DNA of 13,728 bases from Chromatiales bacterium (GTDB lineage: Bacteria > Pseudomonadota > Gammaproteobacteria > SZUA-152), in the NCBI GenBank assembly GCA_026999335.1, contig JALTPW010000168.1:1-13728 (forward strand). Reading direction: 5' to 3'. A program made the position numbers and the translations under genes. The notes beneath the pieces were generated by a model that worked only from the letters and a program-made list of their open reading frames with translations, searched no databases and had not been told where the DNA came from. This document shows, one piece after another, positions 5,858 through 12,880 of the stretch; within the stretch, counting starts at the first letter, position 1; each line of letters begins with the position of its first letter.

Positions 5858-6823
5858 ATGATGAAGAACCAGTATCTGAAGATATGCATGATCGCAATGG
5901 CAACCAGTCTAGTCGTGGTGTGGGCGGGTTCGTCTGCCTTCGCTGCGGAAAAAAAGAAGCGGTGTAAGGCTCAAGGTGAGAAGGTTGAGTGCCCTACCCT
6001 GAGCGATGAGGCCCTGGAAAAGGCTGCGAAGGCCTATGAAAGGGAAGCCATGGATATGGCGGTGGGCAAGTCTGGCAGTACTTATGGTGTTGCGCCGTTC
6101 GATTATCTGACGGGCGTTGGTAAGCGAACCGACAAAACGACTCTGACGAAGGGAGAGAGTGGCTACGGTGGACATGACGGTGGAGGGACAGGAAAAACGG
6201 AGCTGTGGGATCGGGTGAAGGCACCCGCAAAAGGGGAGGCGATTTATAATCAGTGGACGAATAACTGGTCTCCCACGTTCACTGAAACCCGTGTTCCCGG
6301 CGCTGACCCGAATGAAGGCAAGCAATGGTATTACGGGTACTGTATCGCCTGCCACGGCTGGATGTTACAGGGCGATGGGCCCGTGGCCATCGATCTGGAT
6401 CCACGGCCCAGGACCTTGGTTGCCGGTAAATATATGAACAAGAAGAGCAACCTTGAGCTGTTTACCTCTATCAAGGGAGGCGGGGAAGCGATTTCTCTCT
6501 CTTCATCCATGCCATCCTGGGGAAATTACATGCAGGATCAGGATATCTGGAATATTGTCGCCTGGATCCGCGCCATGCAGGATGTAAAAAGCCCCAAGGA
6601 TCTGGATGAGTACCTGAATCCAAAATCCACGTTCAAACCGATTCCGGGTGATGTGAATCCCTTGAACGCAGCAGATAGTGAAGACTTTGCCGAAGCCCAG
6701 GAGTTAATGGAAGCAGAACTCGCAGGGCGTGGTGGCGGTGACCTGGTGGGTGGTAAATATGTTGAAGGCGGCCTTAGGAAGAAGCCACAAGACGTCGCCG
6801 CGAAAATCAAACAGGGATATTAA
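5858..6823 (+). CDS. Periplasmic monohaem cytochrome c, partner candidate for the NosZ-like protein
   Basis: The 321-aa product has a Sec signal peptide (about residues 8-30, cleaved near AFA-AE) and one class I cytochrome c domain. The haem motif is YCIACHG (Cys162, Cys165, His166). A plausible axial methionine is Met218 in SSSMPSWG, and the C-terminal helix is DQDIWNIVAWIRAMQ (227-241). This is the pattern of cbb3 subunit III-like and short soluble cytochromes. The domain sits between a 130-residue N-terminal extension, with two cysteines (Cys36, Cys45) and a Gly-rich stretch GYGGHDGGGTG, and an 80-residue C-terminal extension, so the protein is about three times the usual domain length. 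ATG codons at 5858 and 5861 both follow AGGA at 5849. It is 143 bp downstream of nosZ on the same strand. Donating electrons to the NosZ-like protein is the natural inference from context. Confidence 0.85.
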   Translation: MMKNQYLKICMIAMATSLVVVWAGSSAFAAEKKKRCKAQGEKVECPTLSDEALEKAAKAYEREAMDMAVGKSGSTYGVAPFDYLTGVGKRTDKTTLTKGESGYGGHDGGGTGKTELWDRVKAPAKGEAIYNQWTNNWSPTFTETRVPGADPNEGKQWYYGYCIACHGWMLQGDGPVAIDLDPRPRTLVAGKYMNKKSNLELFTSIKGGGEAISLSSSMPSWGNYMQDQDIWNIVAWIRAMQDVKSPKDLDEYLNPKSTFKPIPGDVNPLNAADSEDFAEAQELMEAELAGRGGGDLVGGKYVEGGLRKKPQDVAAKIKQGY

Positions 6824-6953
6824 GTGTCTCCGCTCCCTGATTCGGCTTGCCCGGGTATTCAGCGGAATCCGCTGGGTATGGAGGTTGCCCGGATAATTTC
6901 TGTCACAGGTGAGTGGCTGTAGCATATTTATCATTAATAACAATGCCAAAATG

Positions 6954-6992
6954 AGGCATACCCGGCAAATGTTGTATTGGCGGGGTATGCCT
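6954..6992 (+). terminator. Stem-loop downstream of the nosZ-cytochrome unit, possible terminator
   Basis: AGGCATACCC (6954-6963) and GGGTATGCCT (6983-6992) form a perfect 10-bp stem with a 19-nt loop, 130 bp after the cytochrome stop codon. No T-run follows, so intrinsic termination is doubtful. It may instead stabilise the 3' end or be part of the repeat-rich region. Confidence 0.35.
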
Positions 6993-7288
6993 TACTATTG
7001 TGGGCCGGATAATAGTACGTTTTTATTGATTCCGCTCAAAGACTAAACGACCACCTAAGTAGGTGGATTGGCGCATTCGGTGCTGATGACTAACGTCATC
7101 AACCTCGTACCGTCATCAGCGCGCATGCGTCAAAACATGAACATCAACGTCACGGCCTGACGGTGGTTTTGAGCAAGTTAATGGAAAATAAACAACCCCG
7201 CAGAAAGCTATCCCGCTGCGCTTGATTTTCGTCACGCGAAAACGGGGTATTGAAAGCTGATGACTGAGTCTTGAGATATCTGGAATAC

Positions 7289-7371
7289 CGTCATTTCTAC
7301 GCAGACGGAAATCTAGATTGTACGGAACTTCAAGCACTCTGGATTCCGGCTAAAAACAGGCTGGAATGACG
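7289..7371. repeat. Palindromic intergenic repeat with CGTCATT / GGAATGACG ends
   Basis: The left end begins CGTCATTTCTACG and the right end finishes with GGAATGACG. Between them are inward-facing related segments: GACGGAAATCTAGA on the left, and on the right CTCTGGATTCCGGC followed by AAACAGGCTGGAATGACG. The layout is that of a small bilateral inverted-repeat element (MITE-like or REP-like) of the kind scattered through many proteobacterial genomes. Copy number cannot be seen in this window, where it occurs once. Confidence 0.5.
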
Positions 7372-7530
7372 ATAATCGCAGCACCAAAAGTAGGCGCTTT
7401 AGGCGAGTTGTGGGAAATTCGACCCCAAGAGATCAAAGCCACCACCTCTAGGTGCTCAGATTTATCCGCGCTGTTTGTTGTATCGATTGTTGGAGCTGGC
7501 ATGTGAAGCCAGGTTGTTTCGGTTATTTTT

Positions 7531-7653
7531 GTAGGATGCGGGTGAGCGTTAGCGAACCGCATCGTTCGCGTGTTATGAAGCTATGGGCACGGGGTGGGGT
7601 GTCACCACTTTTGATCGATGTGGCTCGTGGAACTCACCCGCCTTTTATACGGC
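7531..7653. repeat. REP-like palindromic element with GCGGGTGAG ends
   Basis: GCGGGTGAG (7538-7546) and CTCACCCGC (7633-7641) are perfect 9-bp inverted arms near the ends of a segment of about 120 bp. The left half contains a nested palindrome, GATGCGG (7535-7541) with CCGCATC (7557-7563), plus GCGAAC/GTTCGC. The opening GTAGGATGCGG and the following AGCGAACCGCATC resemble dispersed intergenic repeats I associate with gammaproteobacteria. No coding potential is apparent. Confidence 0.5.
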
Positions 7654-7720
7654 ATTCCAGAAATACTGACAGGGGTGTTGACGGATGACTAATCCCGTGT
7701 ATTCATGGTGAATGGAATTG

Positions 7721-8233
7721 CTACAGTAATTTTTCTATTTCATGCGCCAGTAGCTTTTCGGTAACGACGCCTGCGTGGAAATAACTGACCATGCCTTGCT
7801 TGTCGATGAAGAAGGTCGTGGGCATGCCGTACAGGCCATAAGCCTCTTTGATTTCTCCTGCTCGATCCAGGCCTGCTGGAATGGTGAGGCCGAATTTCTT
7901 GATAAACTCCTTCGCTTTTCTTTCCGTGTCATCGACGGCAACGGCCAAAAATACCACGTCCTTTTTTGCATATGTTTGCGACATTTTTTCAATGGTTGGT
8001 GTCTCTTCACCGCAAGAGACACACCAGGAGGCAAAAAAATTGATGACGACAACCTTTCCTTTCATGTCGCTCAACTGAAAAGTTCCTCCATCAAACAGTT
8101 CCAACGTAAAATCAGGAGCGACTTCTATCTCGTTGGGCAATGTTGGTTTGTCTTCGCTACAGCCCTGTAGAAGCAGCAAACACCCCACAGTAAAAAAGAT
8201 AAAAAATACACTATGTCGGTCAGGGTTTAACAT
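7721..8233 (-). CDS. TlpA-like thioredoxin lipoprotein
   Basis: The 170-aa product has a lipoprotein signal with lipobox LLQGC (Cys25), so it is lipid-anchored in the periplasm. It is followed by a TlpA/ResA thioredoxin domain. APDFTLELFDGG (39-50) opens the domain. FFASWCVSCGEETP (67-80) carries a normal WCxxC (Cys71, Cys74), and GMPTTFFID (136-144) carries the cis-proline. The domain is clearly paralogous to the protein at 586-1134, with more than half the aligned positions identical by eye and the same C-terminal HAG-V-VTE-LL pattern, but it uses a lipid anchor rather than a membrane helix. It is the last gene of the sco1 unit and its first codons overlap the end of a 39-aa ORF. Reducing the cysteines of a CuA-type site alongside SCO1 is a known job for such pairs and fits the NosZ-like gene nearby; for this copy it is inferred. 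Confidence 0.88.
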   Translation of the reverse strand: MLNPDRHSVFFIFFTVGCLLLLQGCSEDKPTLPNEIEVAPDFTLELFDGGTFQLSDMKGKVVVINFFASWCVSCGEETPTIEKMSQTYAKKDVVFLAVAVDDTERKAKEFIKKFGLTIPAGLDRAGEIKEAYGLYGMPTTFFIDKQGMVSYFHAGVVTEKLLAHEIEKLL

Positions 8234-8346
8234 CGGATTTCTCTTTGTTTAATGCCTGAATGACAAGGCTGGCATTGCCTGCTGAAATACAGGGCCGAAC
8301 GTCCGTAGATGGCCACCGTGAGAAAAAATTTTAGAACAAACTCCAT
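8227..8346 (-). CDS. Small 39-aa ORF with CxxCH motif between sco1 and tlpA
   Basis: This short ORF exactly bridges the 97-bp gap between the sco1 and tlpA-like genes. Its ATG lies inside the last codons of sco1 (16-nt overlap), and its TAA falls just after the ATG of tlpA (7-nt overlap). AGGA stands about 9 nt before the ATG. The product begins with a hydrophobic stretch, MEFVLKFFLTVAIYG, and then has SRQCQPCHSG (Cys25, Cys28, His29), a CxxCH haem-attachment or redox motif, and one more Cys at the end. It is too short for a cytochrome c fold. It could be a haem-binding or copper-binding small membrane peptide, a coupling ORF that links translation of its neighbours, or a chance reading frame. 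I do not recognise a family. Confidence 0.4.
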   Translation of the reverse strand: MEFVLKFFLTVAIYGRSALYFSRQCQPCHSGIKQREIRC

Positions 8347-9017
8347 CGTTTATCGTCCTGTTCTTTATAAAATGCACGGAGCTTGATGAACGTGTCTGCA
8401 ATGTTTTGAGCGTCAAGGGGGGGTGGAAAACGCCCATAGAGCCGGCCACGAGGGTCGACGAGAAATATGGCTGAATTATGGGTGACCAAATAGGTGTCCG
8501 GGTCGTCTCCGGGCTCCGCGTCGTGTACGGCATATAAGGCCCCCATTTGTCGTGTAAATACATTGATTTGTTCTGTACTACCCGTAAATCCCGAAAACTC
8601 GCTGCCGAAATAGGACGCATATTCCCTTAGCCGTTCGGGGCTATCCCGCTTCGGGTCGACCGACACGAAAATACCCTGTATTTCCATGTGAATATCCGGT
8701 TTCTGTTCAAGAAGCGTAAAGGCCGATCCCAATACTGCAAGGGTCATTGGGCAGACATCCGGGCACTGTGTATAACCAAAAAAGACGAAGCTCCATTTGT
8801 CTTTCAGGCTGTCGAGGTCAAGGCGCTGGTTGTCGGCACCAATGAGCGTGAAGTCACCTAATTGCTTTGCCTGCCAAAAGAGATAATCTTCAAGCTCTTC
8901 CGGTGCTTTGATATGCTCATTGGAGTTTGTTTTCCAGGCGAAAAAGGCGGCTGCCGCCACGGTAAAGAACAGTATCAGCGCGAAGCTTCCGATGAAAAAG
9001 AGTCCTCTCTTCTTCAC
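8331..9017 (-). CDS. sco1: SCO1/SenC/PrrC-family copper chaperone
   Basis: The 228-aa product has one N-terminal membrane helix (about residues 7-27) and a thioredoxin-fold SCO domain. The copper ligands are visible: Cys85 and Cys89 in FGYTQCPDVCPMTL, and His180 in LVTHNSAIFLVDP. The DPKRDSPERLREYASYF segment (121-137) and the GRLYGRFPPP stretch are also typical. SCO proteins deliver copper to, and reduce the cysteines of, the CuA centre of cytochrome c oxidase subunit II. In some bacteria they serve other periplasmic copper enzymes, including nitrous oxide reductase. No oxidase gene is seen here, so the CuA-like domain of the nearby NosZ-like protein is a likely client (inference). The start is GTG at 9017, with GGAAGGA upstream at a somewhat long spacing (about 11 nt). 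It is followed by the 39-aa ORF and a tlpA-like gene. Confidence 0.9.
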   Translation of the reverse strand: MKKRGLFFIGSFALILFFTVAAAAFFAWKTNSNEHIKAPEELEDYLFWQAKQLGDFTLIGADNQRLDLDSLKDKWSFVFFGYTQCPDVCPMTLAVLGSAFTLLEQKPDIHMEIQGIFVSVDPKRDSPERLREYASYFGSEFSGFTGSTEQINVFTRQMGALYAVHDAEPGDDPDTYLVTHNSAIFLVDPRGRLYGRFPPPLDAQNIADTFIKLRAFYKEQDDKRWSLF

Positions 9018-9499
9018 GATATTGATATTCCTTCCGCTGATCCGGGATTGGTAGTATTTCCTGCAGAGGCGGGTTCAATCTGGCACATAATGTCCTCAAT
9101 GATGAATAGGGCCTGATTACATGTGTCAGTATAGAGCCAAGGGGTCGGCTGAGGCCAACTTTATCCGTGATAATATCGCCGCATGCCGGGCCCCATGGGT
9201 AAGCCGCTGATGATTGGAGAAACTTTTTCGCAAATGGTATATCTTCGATGGCAGGGACGATGCGCTATGCCATGACTGTTCGCCTTATCCCGATGGAATT
9301 TTGTGATTAAATTGATACAGGTCAATGCCGGGTGTCGAGATGCGGGATGATACTGAAGAATATCCGATTAAGTGAGCAGGGTATTGCAGAGGGAATATTT
9401 ATTGCGAGAAACCGGTCAATGAAGAGAGGGCTGTCCTGCGAGTTTTTAACCCGGCTTAACGGTATACAGAGTCGCCGGCTCAATTAATAACCATAACCG
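9018..9499. other. Divergent intergenic region between sco1 and the ABC transporter operon
   Basis: These 482 bp contain no gene I can support. The one clear feature is a TTGAT-N4-GTCAA box at 9312-9325, listed separately. Because the box is near-symmetrical, it could serve either direction: a -10-like GATACT lies downstream on the plus strand (9349-9354), and a weaker GATAAG lies on the minus strand (9289-9284). Confidence 0.5.
9312..9361 (+). promoter_or_regulatory. Fnr/Dnr-type box and candidate promoter of the ABC operon
   Basis: TTGAT-ACAG-GTCAA (9312-9325) fits the TTGAT-N4-RTCAA consensus of Fnr/Dnr regulators. GATACT (9349-9354) would put a start near 9361 and the box centre about 42 bp upstream, a standard activation position. 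Orientation is uncertain because sco1 is divergently transcribed from the other side. Confidence 0.5.
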
Positions 9500-10375
9500 A
9501 TGGACCTTGATATGACGCTATTATTCAGGAAATATCGTATCGTTGTCGTTCTCATCCTGGGCTTCTTCCCCTGTGCACTCCTTGCCGGAAATCCTTCTGT
9601 ATTGAGGATCTCGGCAGTACCCGATGAAAATCCGACGAAACTTCTCAGGAAATATCAGCCTCTTGTCGAGTACCTTGAGCAAACATTGAACATGAAGGTC
9701 AAATTTTTCCCCGTCCTGGATTATGCCGCCACGATAGAAGCTATGGCGGCAGGCAAGCTGGATATGGCCTGGTACGGTGGCTTTACAACGGTTCAGGCAA
9801 TGCAGAGGGCGGGAAGTATACCGATTGTGCAACGGGCAGTGGATACAAAATTCCATAGCAAATTCATTGCCAGCGTAAAGAGTGGGATCAAGGGTCTCGA
9901 TGATCTCAAGGGTCACACGTTTGTCTTCGGCAGTGTGAGTTCAACCTCGGGACACCTTATACCAAGATACTATCTTCTGCGCCATGGCATTGATCCGGAG
10001 AGTGATTTTAGACGCATCAGTTTTAGCGGCGCACATGATGCCACGGTGAAGTGGGTGGAGTCGGGAAAGGTGGCTGCCGGCACCTTGAATGAGGCTGTGT
10101 GGAAAAGACTGGTCAGCGAAGGGGCCGTGGATACGTCGAAGGTCAAGGTCATATGGACCACACCTCCCTACTACAATTACAACTGGGCGGTCAGCAAGAA
10201 TATCAGCCAGAGTCTACGGGAAAAGATAAGAGACGCCTTTCTGGTGCTTGATTATGATAAACCTGAACATAGAAAAATTATGGATCTACAGCGGGCAAAG
10301 AGTTATATCGCCACTAGCCCTGAAAACTACAAGGGGATTGAGCAGGCTGCAAAATCGGCCGGGCTTTTAAGATGA
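9500..10375 (+). CDS. PhnD-like periplasmic binding protein, putative selenate/oxyanion ABC importer
   Basis: The 291-aa product has a Sec signal peptide (about residues 12-30) and a type 2 periplasmic-binding fold of the phosphate/phosphite/phosphonate group. Near the mature N-terminus it has LRISAVPDENPTKLLRKYQP (35-54). Next come FFPVLDYAATIEAMAAGKLDMAWYGG (around 69-94) and the ligand-loop segment FGSVSSTSGHLIP (143-155). The DENPT-LLRK opening and the DYAA-x-x-EAMAAGK-x-D-x-AW-x-GG stretch recall the subgroup annotated as putative selenate transport binding proteins rather than true PhnD; this is from memory of the family. The exact substrate cannot be read from sequence. No clear Shine-Dalgarno precedes the ATG at 9500. 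The ATG at 9512 is the alternative, and both give a usable signal peptide. It heads a four-gene importer operon. Confidence 0.85.
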   Translation: MDLDMTLLFRKYRIVVVLILGFFPCALLAGNPSVLRISAVPDENPTKLLRKYQPLVEYLEQTLNMKVKFFPVLDYAATIEAMAAGKLDMAWYGGFTTVQAMQRAGSIPIVQRAVDTKFHSKFIASVKSGIKGLDDLKGHTFVFGSVSSTSGHLIPRYYLLRHGIDPESDFRRISFSGAHDATVKWVESGKVAAGTLNEAVWKRLVSEGAVDTSKVKVIWTTPPYYNYNWAVSKNISQSLREKIRDAFLVLDYDKPEHRKIMDLQRAKSYIATSPENYKGIEQAAKSAGLLR

Positions 10376-10432
10376 AAGCTCCATGAGAGCCTGTAAGGGG
10401 CATGATGCACGATCAAGGCATACAATTTTTCT

Positions 10433-11185
10433 GTGGACATTATTGTCAATAATTTACAAAAGGGGTTTGGTGGTGCGCCTGTTATCAAGGATGTCAGCCT
10501 GACGGTGAAAGAAGGCGAAAGGGTGGCCATCATAGGCCCTAATGGGTCGGGAAAGACCACCCTGTTGCGGCTGTTGAATCTGATGATCTTTCCAGATCAG
10601 GGGAGTATTGAACTGGCTGGAAAGAAAGTCAATGGTCTGGGTGTAAAGGAGGCGAGGACAGTGAGGCGGGGCATTGCCACGATTTATCAGTCGCACAATC
10701 TCATTCCCAGATTCAAAGTCATTAACAATGTGCTTGCCGGCAAGCTGGGCTCCTGGCCGACATCGAAGGCGCTATTTTCGCTACTGATAAAACCCCTTGA
10801 AGAAGCGGGTGTCAGGGAGGTATTGGAAAAGACCGAGCTAGAAGACAAGATATATTGGCGAACCGACAGGCTGAGTGGTGGCCAACAGCAGCGGGTGGCT
10901 ATCGCCAGGGCACTGTTTCAAAACCCGAACCTGTTGCTGGCCGACGAACCCTTCGCCTCGCTTGATCCTCGCAGTGGTGAAAAATTGATCAGAATTTTAC
11001 TCGGCTGGAGCCAACAGAAAAACAAGACCCTGATTGTGACACTCCACCATCTGGAATTTGCCCTTGCCCATTTCCCCAGAATCATCGCGCTGAAGAATGG
11101 CATGGTGTTTTTTGATCTCCCAACGGGTCAGGTAACGCCCGAGCACTTGCAACAGCTATACGGTGATAGCTATCAAGGGGTATAG
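10433..11185 (+). CDS. phnC: PhnC-like ABC transporter ATP-binding protein
   Basis: This 250-aa product has the usual length for a stand-alone importer ATPase. All nucleotide-binding motifs are present: Walker A GPNGSGKTT (35-43), Q-loop YQSHN (Gln86), signature LSGGQQQR (147-154), Walker B LLLADEP (167-173), D-loop SLDP and switch histidine His205 (TLHH). The family is that of phosphonate/phosphite/oxyanion importer ATPases. The start is GTG at 10433; no in-frame ATG exists nearby and the Shine-Dalgarno is weak. It lies 57 bp after the binding protein gene and its stop TAG directly abuts the ATG of the first permease gene. It energises uptake through the two permeases that follow. Confidence 0.92.
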   Translation: MDIIVNNLQKGFGGAPVIKDVSLTVKEGERVAIIGPNGSGKTTLLRLLNLMIFPDQGSIELAGKKVNGLGVKEARTVRRGIATIYQSHNLIPRFKVINNVLAGKLGSWPTSKALFSLLIKPLEEAGVREVLEKTELEDKIYWRTDRLSGGQQQRVAIARALFQNPNLLLADEPFASLDPRSGEKLIRILLGWSQQKNKTLIVTLHHLEFALAHFPRIIALKNGMVFFDLPTGQVTPEHLQQLYGDSYQGV

Positions 11186-12055
11186 ATGCAAAAAAAAGTG
11201 CCGTCATATCCTTTTGTTGCGCACCCACAGTCACGCTATGACTCAACGCTGAAGGGACTGCTTATTCTCGGGGCACTCCTTATTCTTGGGGGAAGCTACG
11301 AGATTTCAGAAATAGATATCTCGCTTCTTTGGAGTGAAGAAGGCGCTAGCGGTGCAAGAGATTTTCTGTTTGGCCTGTATCCCCCCGAATATTCCCGGGA
11401 ATTTTTGAGTTTTGTCATCAAGCCGACACTGAATACACTTTACATCGCCATCCTTGGCACCCTGCTGGGCGTATTCATCGCCATTCCGCTCAGTCTCCTT
11501 GCGACCAGCTCTCTGATGCACAGGGGTATTTTTGCTTCCGATAAGGCGGACACGGCGCTAAAAAGACTGTTGAGAATCGCGCCCTTCATCCTCGCCCGGG
11601 GGCTCTTGAATCTCTTCAGATCCATCCCCGAGCTGATTTGGGCCCTTATCTTTGTGAGGGCGGTGGGTCTGGGGCCTCTTGCCGGTGTGCTTGCTCTGGG
11701 CGTCGCCTATGCCGGTGTATTGGGCAAGCTCTATTCTGAAATACTGGATTCAGTTGACCCCAAACCCATCGAGGCACTGCATGCCTCGGGGGCGACGAAG
11801 ATGAAGGTGGTGTTGTACGGCTATGTTCCCCTGGCATTGCCGGATCTTACCTCTTACACGCTTTACCGGTGGGAATGCGGCATCAGGGCCGCCGTCGTAT
11901 TGGGCTTTGTCGGCGCCGGCGGGATCGGGCAGGAACTGGAACTCTCGATGAGGATGTTTGACTATCATGAGGTGGCGACACTTTTGATCATCCTTTGCCT
12001 CCTCGTGGGCATGGCCGACATGATCAGCGGCTGGTTGCGCAGGAGGATTGTCTAA
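11186..12055 (+). CDS. phnE: PhnE-like ABC transporter permease, first copy
   Basis: The 289-aa integral membrane protein has hydrophobic segments around residues 22-37, 84-108, 132-143, 148-178 and 264-284. The EAA loop that docks on the ATPase is EALHASGATKMKVVLYGYVP (196-215). The motif FRSIPELIWALIFVRAVGLGP (144-164) and the later GFVGAGGIGQEL (240-251) are characteristic of PhnE-type permeases. The ATG directly follows the TAG of the ATPase gene, with AAGGGG as ribosome binding site, and the next permease gene follows with no gap. The two permeases are related (both carry RSIPELIWA and GVLGKLY) and probably form the membrane heterodimer. Confidence 0.92.
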   Translation: MQKKVPSYPFVAHPQSRYDSTLKGLLILGALLILGGSYEISEIDISLLWSEEGASGARDFLFGLYPPEYSREFLSFVIKPTLNTLYIAILGTLLGVFIAIPLSLLATSSLMHRGIFASDKADTALKRLLRIAPFILARGLLNLFRSIPELIWALIFVRAVGLGPLAGVLALGVAYAGVLGKLYSEILDSVDPKPIEALHASGATKMKVVLYGYVPLALPDLTSYTLYRWECGIRAAVVLGFVGAGGIGQELELSMRMFDYHEVATLLIILCLLVGMADMISGWLRRRIV

Positions 12056-12880
12056 ATGGACATCGCTCGGAAATGTCCCCCAGTCCTGACGGTCATCGTC
12101 ATCCTGTCCCTTATCGCCGCACTGAGTATCAGGGGGCTTGAGCTGGATCTTTCCCTGCTTTTCAGCACAGATTTCCTCAAACAGATCCTGTCCTATTTTT
12201 ATGACCTTTATCCTCCAGACCTTTCAGGGGGTTTCCTCAGAGAGGCTCTCGTCGCCTCGGTGGAAACCCTTGCCATTTCAATCATGGGAACCTTTTTCGC
12301 CCTCATCATCGCCATCGTATTCACACCTTTTGCGATAAGAGCGATGTCCGTTGGTGGCGGGCTGTCGGGTGAACGGGGCATAAAGAGCAGTCTGCTGCGC
12401 AGTGCTGTCGTGTTCATAAGCCGAATGATACTGAATCTTCTACGTTCCATACCGGAATTGATCTGGGCGATTATTTTTATTCTGGTCGTCGGTTTGGGGC
12501 CGTTTGCAGGTGTATTGGCGCTTGCCCTCCACACCGGGGGAGTGCTGGGAAAACTCTATGCCGATGTGCTGGAGAATGTAGACCCGGGGCCGGTGGAATC
12601 CATCGCCGCGACGGGCGCCGGGAGAATGAAGATATTTTTTTATGGCATCCTCCCACAGGCTCTGCCACAGTGTCTCTCCTACACCCTCTACCGATGGGAA
12701 ATGAATATTCGGGGGGCGGCCATCCTGGGCTTTGTTGGCGCGGGTGGAATAGGCCTGCTGTTCTACAAGTCCATCAGCTTGTTTCATACCGACAGAGTCC
12801 TGACCCTGATCATTATCGTCTTCATCATGGTGAATCTGGTGGATAACCTGAGTCTTTATCTCAGGAAAAGGCTTCTCTAG
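12056..12880 (+). CDS. phnE: PhnE-like ABC transporter permease, second copy
   Basis: The 274-aa integral membrane protein has hydrophobic segments around residues 9-24, 68-93, 114-150 and 246-266. The EAA loop is ESIAATGAGRMKIFFYGILP (181-200), and GFVGAGGIG (225-233) lies before the last segment. It is a homologue of the permease just upstream. The pair also shares the N-terminal LYPP motif and the block LNLLRSIPELIWA (126-138). The ATG abuts the TAA of the first permease gene and has an excellent AGGAGG at 12041-12046. It is the last gene of the importer operon. Heterodimeric permeases are common for this transporter class. Confidence 0.92.
   Translation: MDIARKCPPVLTVIVILSLIAALSIRGLELDLSLLFSTDFLKQILSYFYDLYPPDLSGGFLREALVASVETLAISIMGTFFALIIAIVFTPFAIRAMSVGGGLSGERGIKSSLLRSAVVFISRMILNLLRSIPELIWAIIFILVVGLGPFAGVLALALHTGGVLGKLYADVLENVDPGPVESIAATGAGRMKIFFYGILPQALPQCLSYTLYRWEMNIRGAAILGFVGAGGIGLLFYKSISLFHTDRVLTLIIIVFIMVNLVDNLSLYLRKRLL

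Larger units (their letters stand above)
6824..7720. other. Gene-poor intergenic region rich in inverted repeats
   Basis: This region of about 900 bp lies between convergent transcripts and carries no ORF with a believable start and protein-like composition. It is dense in small repeats. CAGCGG-AAT-CCGCTG is at 6860-6874. CCACCT-AAGT-AGGTGG is at 7051-7066. GCTGATGAC (7082-7090) pairs with GTCATCAGC (7112-7120) and recurs as GCTGATGACT at 7256. TTTTCG-TCACG-CGAAAA is at 7226-7242. Three larger elements are listed separately. A TTGAT-N4-CTCAA site (7026-7039) precedes no gene. Confidence 0.6.

Noticed and set aside
7026..7039. TTGAT-N4-CTCAA, a fourth Fnr/Dnr-like site
   Set aside because: One half-site base departs from the consensus, there is no -10 hexamer at the expected distance, and no gene lies downstream. 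It is probably chance.
7452..7688. 78-codon plus-strand ORF in the repeat-rich region
   Set aside because: It is translated straight through the REP-like palindrome, has no ribosome binding site, and its composition is not protein-like. The repeat explains the open frame.
8249..8620. 123-codon minus-strand ORF overlapping sco1
   Set aside because: It is an alternative frame of sco1, whose own frame carries the copper-binding motifs. No domain or start signal supports it.
9500..12880. Straightforward phosphonate uptake operon
   Set aside because: No phn lyase or phosphonatase genes are nearby, and the binding protein's N-terminal motif fits a different oxyanion subgroup better. The substrate is left open.
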